Of a stretch of DNA of 64,000 nt, positions 17,035 to 25,605 are shown piece after piece. The notes beneath the pieces are model-generated. The model was not told the DNA's origin. It made no database searches and saw only the letters and a program-made list of their open reading frames with translations. The stretch's first letter is position 1. The number at the start of each line of letters is the position of its first letter. The stretch comes from JAGVSV01 sp050952845 (GTDB taxonomy: Bacteria; Bacillota; Clostridia; Christensenellales; Aristaeellaceae), in contig JBMNLP010000001.1 in the NCBI GenBank assembly GCA_050952845.1, positions 2,790,001-2,854,000 of the forward strand, given 5' to 3'. The position numbers were made by a program, and so were the translations under genes.

Positions 17035-18651
17035 ATGTCCGTTATACAAATCAACAACCTGTCCTTCACCTACCCGGGCAGCTACACCCCGGTGTTTTCC
17101 AATATCAGCTTTTCCATGGATACCGACTGGCGGCTGGGGCTTGTCGGCCGCAACGGCCGCGGCAAAACCACGCTGCTGCGCCTGCTGGCCGGCGAGCTGA
17201 CCGGCACGGGGCAAATCATCTCCTCCGCAGCGTTTGATCTGTTCCCCTTTCCGGTGGACGAGGGGCACCCCGCGCTGACGGTGCTGCGAAACGCCGTGGC
17301 GCCCTTTGACGCCTGGGAGCAGCGCATGGAAGCGCTGCTGCAGCTGCAAACAAAAGAAGCGCTGGCTGAGTGGGGCGACATCGAGCACCGCTATGCAACG
17401 CATGACGGGTACGTCATCAACGAGCTGATCGCCAGGGAAGCGGACAAAATGGGGGTGGACCCCGCGGCGCTGGAGCGCCCTTTTCTGTCCTTCAGCCCGG
17501 GCGAGCGCACGCGCATGCTGTTAGCGTCGCTGTTTTTGCGCAAAAACCGCTTTCTGCTGATCGATGAGCCCACCAACCACCTGGACATGGCCGGGCGCGA
17601 CACCGCGGCGGCATACCTGGCGTCCAAGCAGGGGTTTCTGCTGGTGTCCCACGACCGCGCGTTCTTAGACCGCTCGGTGGACCATATCGTGGCGCTGGAG
17701 AAAGCCGACATCCGCGTCGAGCGCGGCACCTATTCCTCCTATCGGCACAACAAGCAGCTGCAGGACGATTTTGAGCGCGCCCAGAACGAAAAATTAGCGA
17801 AGGACATCCGGCGCCTGAAGGCTTCAAGCCGCGAAAAAGCCACGTGGAGCGACCGGGTGGAGAAGACCAAAATCGGCGAAGGGCCTACCGACAGGGGCTA
17901 TATCGGCGCCAAATCCGCCAAGATGATGAAGCGCTCCCTGGCGATCCAGGCACGGATTGCCCGGCAGGTGGAGGAAAAAGAAGCGCTGCTGAAAAACTTG
18001 GAGTACACCGCGCCCATCAAGCTTGCACCGCTGCAGCGCGCGCAGCGGACGCTGCTTCGCCTGGACGATGTGTGCGCGGGATATGATCCCCTGGTGCCGA
18101 TGGTCAGCAGCCTGTCGCTCTCCATCCAGCAGGGCGACCGGGTGGCGCTGAGCGGCCGCAACGGGTCGGGCAAAAGCACGCTGCTGAAGCTGATGGCAGG
18201 CTCGCTTGCGCCTTTTTCCGGCACCGTGTCGCGCGCCCCGGACCTGGCGCTGTCCATCCTGCCGCAGACGGCGGACAGCCTGATAGGCACCCCGCGGGAC
18301 ATCGCCGCAGCCCGGGGGCTGGACCTCAGCCACTTCCTGATGCTGCTGCGCAAGTTCGACTTTCCCCGCGAAGCCTTCGACCGCGACGCAAGGGAGTTGT
18401 CCATGGGACAGAAGAAAAAGCTGCTGATCGCCGCCTCCATGGCGGTCAGCGCACATGTATACCTGTGGGACGAGCCGCTGAACTACATCGATGTGGAATC
18501 CCGCGAGCAAATAGAAGATATGCTGGCGGACACCGACGCCACCATGGTGTTTGTGGAACACGACCGCCGGTTTTTGGACCTGGTGGCTACCAGGGTGATC
18601 GTAATGGAGAATGGAGAGATCACCGAGAGCAAACAAAAGGCACATTCTTGA
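17035..18651 (+). CDS. ABC-F ATPase, Lsa-type (ribosome protection family)
   Basis: Cytosolic protein with two ATPase domains and no membrane span, 538 residues. ABC1: Walker A GRNGRGKTT, signature SFSPGERTR, Walker B LLIDEPTNHLD. An Arg/Lys-rich linker follows (KDIRRLKASSREKATW). ABC2: GRNGSGKST, ELSMGQKKKLL, LWDEPLNYID. The DTDWRLGLVGRNGRGKTT context is typical of the Lsa/Vga branch that displaces lincosamides, pleuromutilins and streptogramin A from the ribosome; a housekeeping role cannot be excluded. The frame is open 44 codons further upstream through the hairpins, but GGGAGG before ATG 17035 and homology place the start there. Confidence 0.9.
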   Translation: MSVIQINNLSFTYPGSYTPVFSNISFSMDTDWRLGLVGRNGRGKTTLLRLLAGELTGTGQIISSAAFDLFPFPVDEGHPALTVLRNAVAPFDAWEQRMEALLQLQTKEALAEWGDIEHRYATHDGYVINELIAREADKMGVDPAALERPFLSFSPGERTRMLLASLFLRKNRFLLIDEPTNHLDMAGRDTAAAYLASKQGFLLVSHDRAFLDRSVDHIVALEKADIRVERGTYSSYRHNKQLQDDFERAQNEKLAKDIRRLKASSREKATWSDRVEKTKIGEGPTDRGYIGAKSAKMMKRSLAIQARIARQVEEKEALLKNLEYTAPIKLAPLQRAQRTLLRLDDVCAGYDPLVPMVSSLSLSIQQGDRVALSGRNGSGKSTLLKLMAGSLAPFSGTVSRAPDLALSILPQTADSLIGTPRDIAAARGLDLSHFLMLLRKFDFPREAFDRDARELSMGQKKKLLIAASMAVSAHVYLWDEPLNYIDVESREQIEDMLADTDATMVFVEHDRRFLDLVATRVIVMENGEITESKQKAHS

Positions 18652-18676
18652 TTCAGAAAATCATGGGTGCTATACT
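18648..18676 (+). promoter_or_regulatory. Promoter of the restriction-modification pair
   Basis: TTGATT (18648-18653), 17 bp, TATACT (18671-18676), starting just inside the stop of the ABC-F gene. The start near 18683 is about 26 nt before the TTG start of the methyltransferase. Confidence 0.75.
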
Positions 18677-18708
18677 CTATATGGCAACACAACGTGGAGG
18701 AGAGCCTA

Positions 18709-19662
18709 TTGCTATTTTATCAGCCATCATTTCAAAAACACTATGCGCCTGATGCAGATATTGTGATGGAGCTGAATGATGCGGCTGCATTTACAAAGAA
18801 ACTTCCGGACCAATCCATACAGCTCATTATCACCTCGCCCCCTTATAACATCGGCAAGTCCTACGAGACGCGCGTATCCATACAGGACTATCTGGATACT
18901 CAGCAGGTGTTGATCGGCGATTTGGTGAGGGTTTTAAGCAATCAGGGCAGCATTTGCTGGCAGGTTGGCAACTACATCGACAATGGTGAAGTCTTTCCGT
19001 TAGACATATTCTACTACACCATCTTCAAGAACCTGGGCTTGCAGTTGAGAAACAGAATCATCTGGCACTTTGGGCATGGCTTGCATGCCAGCAATCGTTT
19101 TTCCGGCCGATATGAAACGTTGCTTTGGTTCACAAAAACAGACCAGTATGTGTTCAACCTGGACGATGTCAGGATTCCGTCAAAATACCCGAACAAACGC
19201 CACTACAAAGGCAAGAAAAAAGGCGAGCTGTCCGGCAACCCAAAAGGGAAGAATCCTTCTGATTTTTGGGAGTTTTTAACTGATGAATGGGCAAACGCGG
19301 TCTGGGATATACCCAATGTAAAATCCAACCATGTGGAGAAAGTGGACCATCCATGCCAATTCCCTGTTGAACTTGTAGAGCGCTGTGTGCTGGCACTAAC
19401 AAACGAAGGCGATATCGTGTATGATCCATACGCAGGCGTTGCCTCATCGCTCATCGGCGCTGTAAAACACAACAGGCGCGCATATGGCGTTGACCGTGTG
19501 CCGGAATATGTGGATATCGGGATTGAGCGCATACAGCTGCTGCTCAACGGTGAGCTTAAAACGCGCCCGATGGGAAAGCCGGTCTATCAACCAGCTGTCA
19601 GCACCGAAAACGAACAGGTCCAAATCAACTGGCAGTTTGATGAAAGGGGCGCGGGCCTGTGA
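18709..19662 (+). CDS. DNA methyltransferase of a type II R-M system (beta-class, SPPY motif)
   Basis: Site-specific DNA methylase that protects the host from the neighbouring endonuclease. About 317 residues from TTG 18709, which has GTGGAGG 8-12 bp upstream; the frame is open back to 18667, but that would place the start inside the -10 box. Catalytic motif IV TSPPYNIGKSYE comes first and the AdoMet-binding DPYAGVASS last, the beta-class order. SPPY fits N4-cytosine methylation, or N6-adenine less often. CQFPVELVERCVLALTNEGD precedes the DPY motif. The stop overlaps the GTG start of the endonuclease by 4 bp. The DNA here is more AT-rich than the flanks, consistent with transfer. Confidence 0.92.
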   Translation: MLFYQPSFQKHYAPDADIVMELNDAAAFTKKLPDQSIQLIITSPPYNIGKSYETRVSIQDYLDTQQVLIGDLVRVLSNQGSICWQVGNYIDNGEVFPLDIFYYTIFKNLGLQLRNRIIWHFGHGLHASNRFSGRYETLLWFTKTDQYVFNLDDVRIPSKYPNKRHYKGKKKGELSGNPKGKNPSDFWEFLTDEWANAVWDIPNVKSNHVEKVDHPCQFPVELVERCVLALTNEGDIVYDPYAGVASSLIGAVKHNRRAYGVDRVPEYVDIGIERIQLLLNGELKTRPMGKPVYQPAVSTENEQVQINWQFDERGAGL

Positions 19663-20270
19663 AAATTGTTGAAGTGTATTCACACCTGAATGGCTACGAG
19701 TTTCTATGCTATCGATATCCTCAAATATGGGAGGAGTTAACCGATATCATCGGCAGAATTGATGCTGAAGCATGCCGGACCAAAGTATCAAAAGAGAAAA
19801 CCAAAATAGGCCGCACGCTATACAGCCCGATCGATATCAACAGAGAATTCAAGCGTTTATTGGAAAACCGTGGCTGGGCAGAAAGCCGCACGCAGTACTA
19901 TGTCACCGCAGATGTGAAGCTGGCCCGGGAAACCTTGTCGCTTGAAGCTCATGAACAGAAAAAGATCATTGAAGATGCAGGGAAAACCGCTCATTTCACA
20001 TACAATCAAACCGACTTTGTAAAAGAACGCATCGCTGTCGAAGTTCAGTTTGGTAAATACGCTTTTGTTGCCTACGATTTGTTCGTGAAGCATATGGCTT
20101 TTTATGTCAGCAACAAAATAGACTTGGGCATAGAAATTCTGCCGATGAAAAGCCTGACAAACGAAATGTCATCAGGCATCGCTTATTACGAAGGAGAAAT
20201 TTATAACGTCATCCGTCAGGGGCGTAATACGCCGGCGGTTCCTCTGATTATCATAGGCATAGCGCCATAG
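19659..20270 (+). CDS. Type II restriction endonuclease, BglII/BstYI family
   Basis: 203-residue endonuclease with GTG start (GTGA overlap with the methylase stop). It shares the active-site spacing of BglII: Asp119, then eight residues, Glu128-Val-Gln130 in AVEVQFGKYAF. BglII likewise uses Gln where most enzymes have Lys. HMAFYVSNKIDLGIEILP and the C-terminal PAVPLIIIGIAP fit the BstYI-like branch. Known members cut AGATCT or RGATCY, so a GATC-centred six-base site is likely, but the outer bases cannot be told from sequence. No C (controller) gene is seen; order and overlap suggest that methylase is made first. Confidence 0.85.
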   Translation: MKIVEVYSHLNGYEFLCYRYPQIWEELTDIIGRIDAEACRTKVSKEKTKIGRTLYSPIDINREFKRLLENRGWAESRTQYYVTADVKLARETLSLEAHEQKKIIEDAGKTAHFTYNQTDFVKERIAVEVQFGKYAFVAYDLFVKHMAFYVSNKIDLGIEILPMKSLTNEMSSGIAYYEGEIYNVIRQGRNTPAVPLIIIGIAP

Positions 20271-20284
20271 CATATGCTATTCTG
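20268..20284. other. Perfect palindrome after the endonuclease gene
   Basis: ATAGCATATGCTAT covers the endonuclease stop codon and lies between two convergent genes. It could form a short stem at the 3' end but lacks a U-run. Confidence 0.35.
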
Positions 20285-20305
20285 ACTATGCGCACTGACA
20301 GCAAG

Positions 20306-21073
20306 TTAACTATATTGTATAGCAAATGGCTGCTTGCCTGCCACAATGCGCGCCTCGTCAACCGCAGCAAATGAATCGCTGTCCACATAGAGGGTATAGT
20401 CCGGGTGATCTTTCAATGCCGTCGCGGGGATCATGTTGGTGAGGCTGCTTTTTAGGGTGCGTTTGATGGCGTTGGCCTTCACGGCAAACGGCACGCAGGA
20501 CAGGATAGCCCGGCATTGCAAAATCTGGTGCACCGTCATGGTGACGGCCTGCTGGGGCACCTCGTCCACGTCTTTAAACCAGCCTTCGCCGACCTGCTGG
20601 CGCTTGCAGGCGTCGTCCAGGTCCACCACGATAAAGGCTTCCCTGGTGTCAAAATCAGCCGGCGGGTCGTTGAAGGCGATGTGGGCGTTTTCACCGATGC
20701 CGATCAAGCCGACATCGATCGGCGCGCTGCGTAGCGCCGCCGTCAGGGGCGCGATGCTTTCCACGGTGCCATCCACCAGGTGGGCGTGTTTCAGGTTGAT
20801 TTTTTCGATAAAGCGCTCGCGCAGGTATTTGCGGAAGCTGGCGGGGTGGGTGTCGGGCAGGCCGACGTATTCGTCCAGGTGGAACATCTCCACCTTGTCC
20901 CAGGCCACATCCATGCCGACCAGCGCTTCGATGGTGGCCAGCTGCGACGCGCCGGTGGACAGCACCAGCCGGGCGCTGCCTCTGGCCGCAACCGCCTCAT
21001 TGAGCAGCTTGGCGGCATGTATCGCCGCGCGCTGCCCCAGAGCCTTCGAATCCTTCAATACGATGATGTTCAT
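20306..21073 (-). CDS. nagB: Glucosamine-6-phosphate deaminase
   Basis: Converts glucosamine-6-phosphate to fructose-6-phosphate and ammonia, feeding amino sugars into glycolysis. 255 residues. LVLSTGASQLATIEAL binds phosphate, MFHLDEYVGL carries the general base Asp67, GIGENAHIAFNDP carries the catalytic His, and SLTNMIPATAL closes the C-terminal part. It starts with ATG overlapping the stop of the GH29 gene (ATGA), so the two are translationally coupled: fucose removal and amino-sugar use are tied together, as expected for fucosylated N-acetylglucosamine glycans. NagA is not in the window. Confidence 0.95.
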   Translation of the reverse strand: MNIIVLKDSKALGQRAAIHAAKLLNEAVAARGSARLVLSTGASQLATIEALVGMDVAWDKVEMFHLDEYVGLPDTHPASFRKYLRERFIEKINLKHAHLVDGTVESIAPLTAALRSAPIDVGLIGIGENAHIAFNDPPADFDTREAFIVVDLDDACKRQQVGEGWFKDVDEVPQQAVTMTVHQILQCRAILSCVPFAVKANAIKRTLKSSLTNMIPATALKDHPDYTLYVDSDSFAAVDEARIVAGKQPFAIQYS

Positions 21074-22368
21074 TTCAGCACCACCTTGATCACGGTATCG
21101 GTCGGGTCGGGCAGCACGGGGTCGTCGCCCAAGGAAACAAAAGCTAAGTCCGGGTAGTTGCCGGTGATCCAGTTGCGGGCAATGGGCAGCTCGGCACCTG
21201 AAGCCAGCAGGCGCACCTTTTCGATGCTGTCGGCAGCTACGCCGGTGAGGGGCACAAAGCCGATGGGGTTGTCCATCACGTGGTAATATAGCGCATTGCC
21301 TTTGCGGGTAACGCGCCCAAAGTCAGGCTTTTCGGTGCCCGATATGCCGCAGCCGTAGATGCTTTCGCTGTTCAGGAACATCCACTTGCCCACCTCTTCC
21401 AAGATGGCGACGGACTCCGGCGGGATGTTGCCCCGGGCATCGGGGCCCACGTTCAGCAGCAGGTTGCCACCCTTGGAAACACATTCTACCAGCTTGCGGA
21501 TCACCATGGGCGCGGGCTTGTAGTTGCGGTCGGTGGCGTGGTACCCCCAGTTGTTGTTCAGCGTGATGCAGGCTTCCCAGGTAACGGGGTTGCCGGCTTC
21601 GTCCAGGATGCCTTCCGGCGGGATGATCTGCTCAGGGCTGACAAAATCGCCGGAGTATTCGGTGGGATTTGCGGTGAGGAGGCTGCCGAAGCCTTCGCCG
21701 GAGGCTTCCAGGCGGTTGTCGGTGATCACATCGGGCTGATAGGAGCGGATCATGCGCATCAGCTCGGTGGCCCGCCACGCCTCGCCGCGGAGGTCATCAT
21801 AGGAAAAGTCAAACCAGAAAATGTCAATCTTGCCGTAATTGGTGCACAGCTCCTTAACCTGGCCGTGCATATAGTCCAGGTAGCGGTCGAAGTTATGCTC
21901 CCTGCCTTTGTAAGCCTCGTTGTCGCGCATGGGGTGGTGGCGGTCGCCGTAGTGGGGATAGTCCGGGTGCTGCCAATCGATGATGGAGTAATACAGCCCC
22001 ACCTTCAGCCCTTCGGCGCGGAAAGCCTCGATGTATTCGCGGATCAAATCGCGGCCGGCAGGGGTGTTGGTGGCCTTATAGTCGGTGAGCTTGCTGTCAA
22101 ACAGGCAGAAGCCGTCGTGGTGCTTGGCGGTCATGACAGCGTACTTCATGCCGGCTTTTTTCGCCAGCCGCGCCCAGGCCCGGGGATCGTAATCAACAGG
22201 GTTGAACTCGTCAAGGTATTGCTGGTAGGCTTCCTTCGGTATGCGCTCGGGGCTGCGCACCCACTCGCCGCGCGCCGGGATGGCGTACACGCCCCAGTGG
22301 ATGAACATGCCGAACCTGTCATGCTGGAACCACTTCACCCGTTTTTCGTATGCTGTCCTGTCAAACAT
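21070..22368 (-). CDS. Alpha-L-fucosidase, GH29 (copy 3)
   Basis: 432-residue GH29 enzyme without a signal peptide. FGMFIHWGVYAIPARGEW, VMTAKHHDGFCLFDS and KIDIFWFD match the family, with likely nucleophile Asp187; SKGGNLLLNVGPDARG follows. The frame continues upstream to 22629, but GGAGG 7 bp before ATG 22368 and the family N-terminus fix the start here. Translationally coupled to nagB by a 4-bp overlap. Its promoter appears to use part of a truncated repeat copy (22396-22424). Confidence 0.95.
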   Translation of the reverse strand: MFDRTAYEKRVKWFQHDRFGMFIHWGVYAIPARGEWVRSPERIPKEAYQQYLDEFNPVDYDPRAWARLAKKAGMKYAVMTAKHHDGFCLFDSKLTDYKATNTPAGRDLIREYIEAFRAEGLKVGLYYSIIDWQHPDYPHYGDRHHPMRDNEAYKGREHNFDRYLDYMHGQVKELCTNYGKIDIFWFDFSYDDLRGEAWRATELMRMIRSYQPDVITDNRLEASGEGFGSLLTANPTEYSGDFVSPEQIIPPEGILDEAGNPVTWEACITLNNNWGYHATDRNYKPAPMVIRKLVECVSKGGNLLLNVGPDARGNIPPESVAILEEVGKWMFLNSESIYGCGISGTEKPDFGRVTRKGNALYYHVMDNPIGFVPLTGVAADSIEKVRLLASGAELPIARNWITGNYPDLAFVSLGDDPVLPDPTDTVIKVVLK

Positions 22369-22395
22369 ACTTCTACCTCCATGAATGTTTTTTAT

Positions 22396-22424
22396 AGTGT
22401 ACATAGAAAAAAGCCAAGCTGCAA
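22396..22424 (-). promoter_or_regulatory. Probable promoter of the GH29-nagB operon
   Basis: Minus strand: TTGCAG (22419-22424), 17 bp, TACACT (22396-22401). The -35 box falls inside the truncated repeat copy D (its TTGCAGC block). An alternative TATAAA lies five bases further on with poorer spacing. Confidence 0.45.
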
Positions 22425-22470
22425 GGCCAAAATCCCCCGTCCCATTGGATGCATTCTTGTTTGACGTCAG
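22411..22470. repeat. Truncated palindromic repeat (copy D)
   Basis: GCTGCAAGGCCAAAATCC and TTGGATGCATT match the right half of the 162-bp repeats at 29718 and 49310. The left half and palindromic core are missing and the terminal repeat is degraded. It fills the gap between the TOTE-type gene and the GH29 gene. Confidence 0.6.
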
Positions 22471-22478
22471 GATCAACC

Positions 22479-25397
22479 TCACGCTGTCCGAAGCGCCGCT
22501 GCCACGCTGCCGCTGACCAGGCGCATGATGCTCTCCTCCGAAGCGCCGAAGCTGAGCAGGTTGATGCTGCCGTACCATACAATTCGGCCGTCCATGACAG
22601 CATACTTTTGATGAATGCCGCCGCGGCACGTCACCTCTGCACCCAGGCGAACCAAAGCCTCCACGGCGCCTTCCGCCGCCTGCCTACCGCGCCCCTGGAA
22701 CGCTTCGGGCGGCCGGGTAAGAACCGACACGGCGACACCCCGCTTCACAGCATCAGCCAGGCAGGGTTCCAGCCACAGGACCCGGCGAAGCGTTGCGTAG
22801 GGGCTGACAATGACGACGCTGGCTTTGGCACACTGGATATCCTCCACAAAACGCGCCTGAAAGGTATGCTGATTGTAGATGATGTCGCCGCCCAACGCTG
22901 CGTCATGCGCATCCGGCGCCAGCCGGTAGCCAAGGGATGCATACCCCTTCAAGCGCTTGCAATACATACGTGCCAGCATGTCGGCGCTGCTGTCGATGTA
23001 GTCATAGATCCGCACTTCGCGCTTTCCTTCATGCCGGCGGTGCAGCCGGCCCGCATACTGCGCCAGCGTGCCATGCCACGATATGGGCATCGTTAAAAAC
23101 AGCGTATCCAGCCGCGACAGGTCAAAGCCTTCGCCGATGTACCGGCCTGTTGCGCAGATAACCAGCGGCTGCTCCGGCGGCAGGCTGCGCAGCGCGGCCA
23201 GCTGCTCAGCCGACGCGGCGCTGTGCCGGCCGCCCGTCAGCACAAACACACCCTCCGTCCGTTTCGACAGCATCCCGGCCAGTGCACGCACATGCGCGGC
23301 CCTCTCGCTCAGCACAAGGCAGCTGCGGCCTTCCCGGACACAGCCCATGACATCATCCGCTATCAGATGGTTGCGCAGGTCGTCGGATACGATATGCGCA
23401 TAATACCGGTTGATGGAAGCCGCCTCCCCCGCAGCGCCGGGCGGAAAGCGCACGCCGGTGAAGCGCGGTATCATCAGGTGGGCAAACGGCCTGTTTGCTG
23501 CCTGTGATTTGGCATCCGCCAGGTAACGCACCGGTCCCAGGTACATGTTCATAATCGGATGGTGGCCGTCCTGTCGGTCGGGCGTGGCGGTCAACCCGTA
23601 CACATACTTGGCCCGAACGGCTTGCAGCACCCGTTCAAAGCTGACCGCCGGAACATGGTGGCATTCATCCACAATGACCATGCCATACTCGCCCACCCAT
23701 GCCTTGACAGCGCCTTCGCCGCCCATGGACTGCATGATGGCGATGTCGATGATGCCGCCGCGGGTGTCCTTGCCTCCGCCAAACACCCCGATCACTTCGC
23801 GGCGCTTTTTTCGCCCCCGCCGGCCCGGCGCGTCCGGCAGCGTCTCCCGCACCTCTAAAAACGCCTCCAGCCGTTCCTTCCATTGCTGCATCAGCTGCGT
23901 CCGGTGAACAAGGACCAGCGTGTTCACCCTGCGCCGGGCAATCAGGGCTGCGCCAACCACCGTCTTGCCAAACGCAGTGGCAGCGGACAGCACGCCGTCA
24001 TCGTATCGGCATAGCGCTTCGCATGCATCGCGCTGCTCTGCCCGCAGCACGCCACGGAAATGCACGTCAACCGGGTGACCCTCGTTCCGCGCGTCCTCCC
24101 ATGTCAACGCCATACCGCCCTGGCGCGCAAAATCGCTGAAAGCGTCCCGGCAACCTCTGGGAAGGCACAGGTAGCTGTCCACATACGCTGCGCAGCATAT
24201 GACGCGCGGCTTGTTCCACACCGGCAGCCGCATCGCCTGCGCCTTGTAAAAGGCAGGGTTGCGAAACGCTGCCAGGCGCTTGATGTGGTTCTGCGCGCTT
24301 TGCGACAAGCTGTCCACAGGGATGTACAGCCGGTCCGCCAGGATGCAGTGAAGGGCATCGGGCAGCCGCAGCACGGCATCAGCTTTGCTGCCAGGCCGCC
24401 AGGGCTTTGCGTCGCCGCCATCCTGCCCCAGCGTACCCAGCAGCGGCATGCGCGCCCCGGTGATCCAAGCCTCCGCTTGAGCCAGGCCGATGCGCTGTAG
24501 GGCACATAAAAATGCCCATTGGTCGGGATAAGCCTGAAAATGTTCGTCCACGAAAAGACATCCGCCGTTTGGATAAGCGCTTTTCTGAAAAGGCAGGGCG
24601 ATCAGGTTGCCAAAGCCTCCCTGCGGCAGCGTATCCTGGTTGGGGAACATCCTGTCGTATGAGGAAAACCCGAGGCGCGCGTTCGCCTGCATGGATTGCG
24701 TCAGCAGCAGCGATCCCAGGTTTCTGGCAAGCGCCGCCGGCACCGGCCCTTCAAAAAAGAGCCACAGGTGTGCGCCGTTGCCGCTGCGGGATATTTCCAC
24801 AGCAAAGGGTATACCCCGGCTTGTGCATGCAGCAGCCACAGCCTGCACGTCTTTTTTCCAGCCTGATCCGTCAAAATCAATCGCCAGAAAACGGCAGGTG
24901 TCATCAGGCAGCAGCGGGTATACGCCCAGCACCTGATTGCCAGCCAAATGCTCCGCCACCGCCGCTTCATCAAACGGCAGGTAGGCGGCATGCCTGCAAT
25001 CACTGCACTTCATCCGCGGCTTCCCGCACACGCCCTGCCGCCACTCGTTTGCACAGGCGGGGCTGTAACCAGCTCTTCCGTCCCTGGACTGCCAGCGGCG
25101 CGCATACACATCCTGCCTGCCCGAAAAGAGGGATAGAAACAGCGTTACGCGTTCAGCCAGCGGGCTGCGCTTGTGAACTGCGCCCATTTCCTCTGCCGCA
25201 TCAGGAGCTGGCCGGGCTTCCCCGCCATGCTTCGGCTGTCCATCACAGCCTGCGTCATAAGGGATATGATGCGCATCCAGCAAGCGTTTCAAGCGCGCAT
25301 TTTCAGCCATAAGCCGGTCACAAAGGATGCGCAGCGCGTCGCTTCCCGCTTCGCTATCGCGATGTCCTGTTTCGTTAGCGTGAAAATGTGCTTCCAT
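22479..25397 (-). CDS. TOTE-type protein: archaeo-eukaryotic primase, SF2 helicase and PLD domain
   Basis: 972 residues with three enzymatic parts. A short coiled coil (about 23-45, MAENARLKRLL) comes first. A zinc cluster follows (Cys115, Cys124, Cys131, Cys134), then a primase-like core with LAIDFDG (Asp174, Asp176) and GNGAHLWLFF (His210), the signature of the AEP domain of TOTE conflict systems. The SF2 helicase has SAATAFGKT (472-479), DECHH (577-581), GLTATP (601-606) and QYAGRLHR (780-787). The C-terminus is phospholipase D-like with a single HQKYAVMD (His929, Lys931, Asp936), so two chains may form one active site. Defence against invading DNA is the proposed role of such systems. The start is supported by frame only: the ribosome site is weak and a hairpin (25407-25423) precedes it. 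Confidence 0.85.
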   Translation of the reverse strand: MEAHFHANETGHRDSEAGSDALRILCDRLMAENARLKRLLDAHHIPYDAGCDGQPKHGGEARPAPDAAEEMGAVHKRSPLAERVTLFLSLFSGRQDVYARRWQSRDGRAGYSPACANEWRQGVCGKPRMKCSDCRHAAYLPFDEAAVAEHLAGNQVLGVYPLLPDDTCRFLAIDFDGSGWKKDVQAVAAACTSRGIPFAVEISRSGNGAHLWLFFEGPVPAALARNLGSLLLTQSMQANARLGFSSYDRMFPNQDTLPQGGFGNLIALPFQKSAYPNGGCLFVDEHFQAYPDQWAFLCALQRIGLAQAEAWITGARMPLLGTLGQDGGDAKPWRPGSKADAVLRLPDALHCILADRLYIPVDSLSQSAQNHIKRLAAFRNPAFYKAQAMRLPVWNKPRVICCAAYVDSYLCLPRGCRDAFSDFARQGGMALTWEDARNEGHPVDVHFRGVLRAEQRDACEALCRYDDGVLSAATAFGKTVVGAALIARRRVNTLVLVHRTQLMQQWKERLEAFLEVRETLPDAPGRRGRKKRREVIGVFGGGKDTRGGIIDIAIMQSMGGEGAVKAWVGEYGMVIVDECHHVPAVSFERVLQAVRAKYVYGLTATPDRQDGHHPIMNMYLGPVRYLADAKSQAANRPFAHLMIPRFTGVRFPPGAAGEAASINRYYAHIVSDDLRNHLIADDVMGCVREGRSCLVLSERAAHVRALAGMLSKRTEGVFVLTGGRHSAASAEQLAALRSLPPEQPLVICATGRYIGEGFDLSRLDTLFLTMPISWHGTLAQYAGRLHRRHEGKREVRIYDYIDSSADMLARMYCKRLKGYASLGYRLAPDAHDAALGGDIIYNQHTFQARFVEDIQCAKASVVIVSPYATLRRVLWLEPCLADAVKRGVAVSVLTRPPEAFQGRGRQAAEGAVEALVRLGAEVTCRGGIHQKYAVMDGRIVWYGSINLLSFGASEESIMRLVSGSVAAALRTA

Positions 25398-25406
25398 CCC
25401 TATTTG

Positions 25407-25423
25407 TGTCGCTCAAAGCGACA
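25407..25423. other. Hairpin just upstream of the TOTE-type gene
   Basis: TGTCGCT and AGCGACA form perfect 7-bp arms with a 3-base loop, ending 9 bp before the start codon. It could hide the ribosome site or bind a regulator. Confidence 0.45.
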
Positions 25424-25475
25424 TGGATTTTAGTATCAGATCAATACAGGTAACTTTTCGGCAAGATACGGAGAT

Positions 25476-25504
25476 TTGACCGCATCAGGGGGGTATGATA
25501 TGGT
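25476..25504 (+). promoter_or_regulatory. Probable promoter of the DUF503 gene
   Basis: TTGACC (25476-25481), 17 bp, TATGGT (25499-25504). The leader to ATG 25606 would be about 95 nt. Confidence 0.5.
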
Positions 25505-25605
25505 TCCAGGGAACAAAGCGAGGATCGGCCGGCAGCCGTCAAGAGACAGTGAAGACGATCATTTTCGAAAAAGTGATGGGCAACCTTATGCAGGGAGGTG
25601 GGGCA

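Noticed and set aside
22369..22629. 87-codon upstream extension of the third fucosidase
   Set aside because: It crosses the repeat copy, the predicted promoter and the end of the neighbouring gene; GGAGG at ATG 22368 is decisive.
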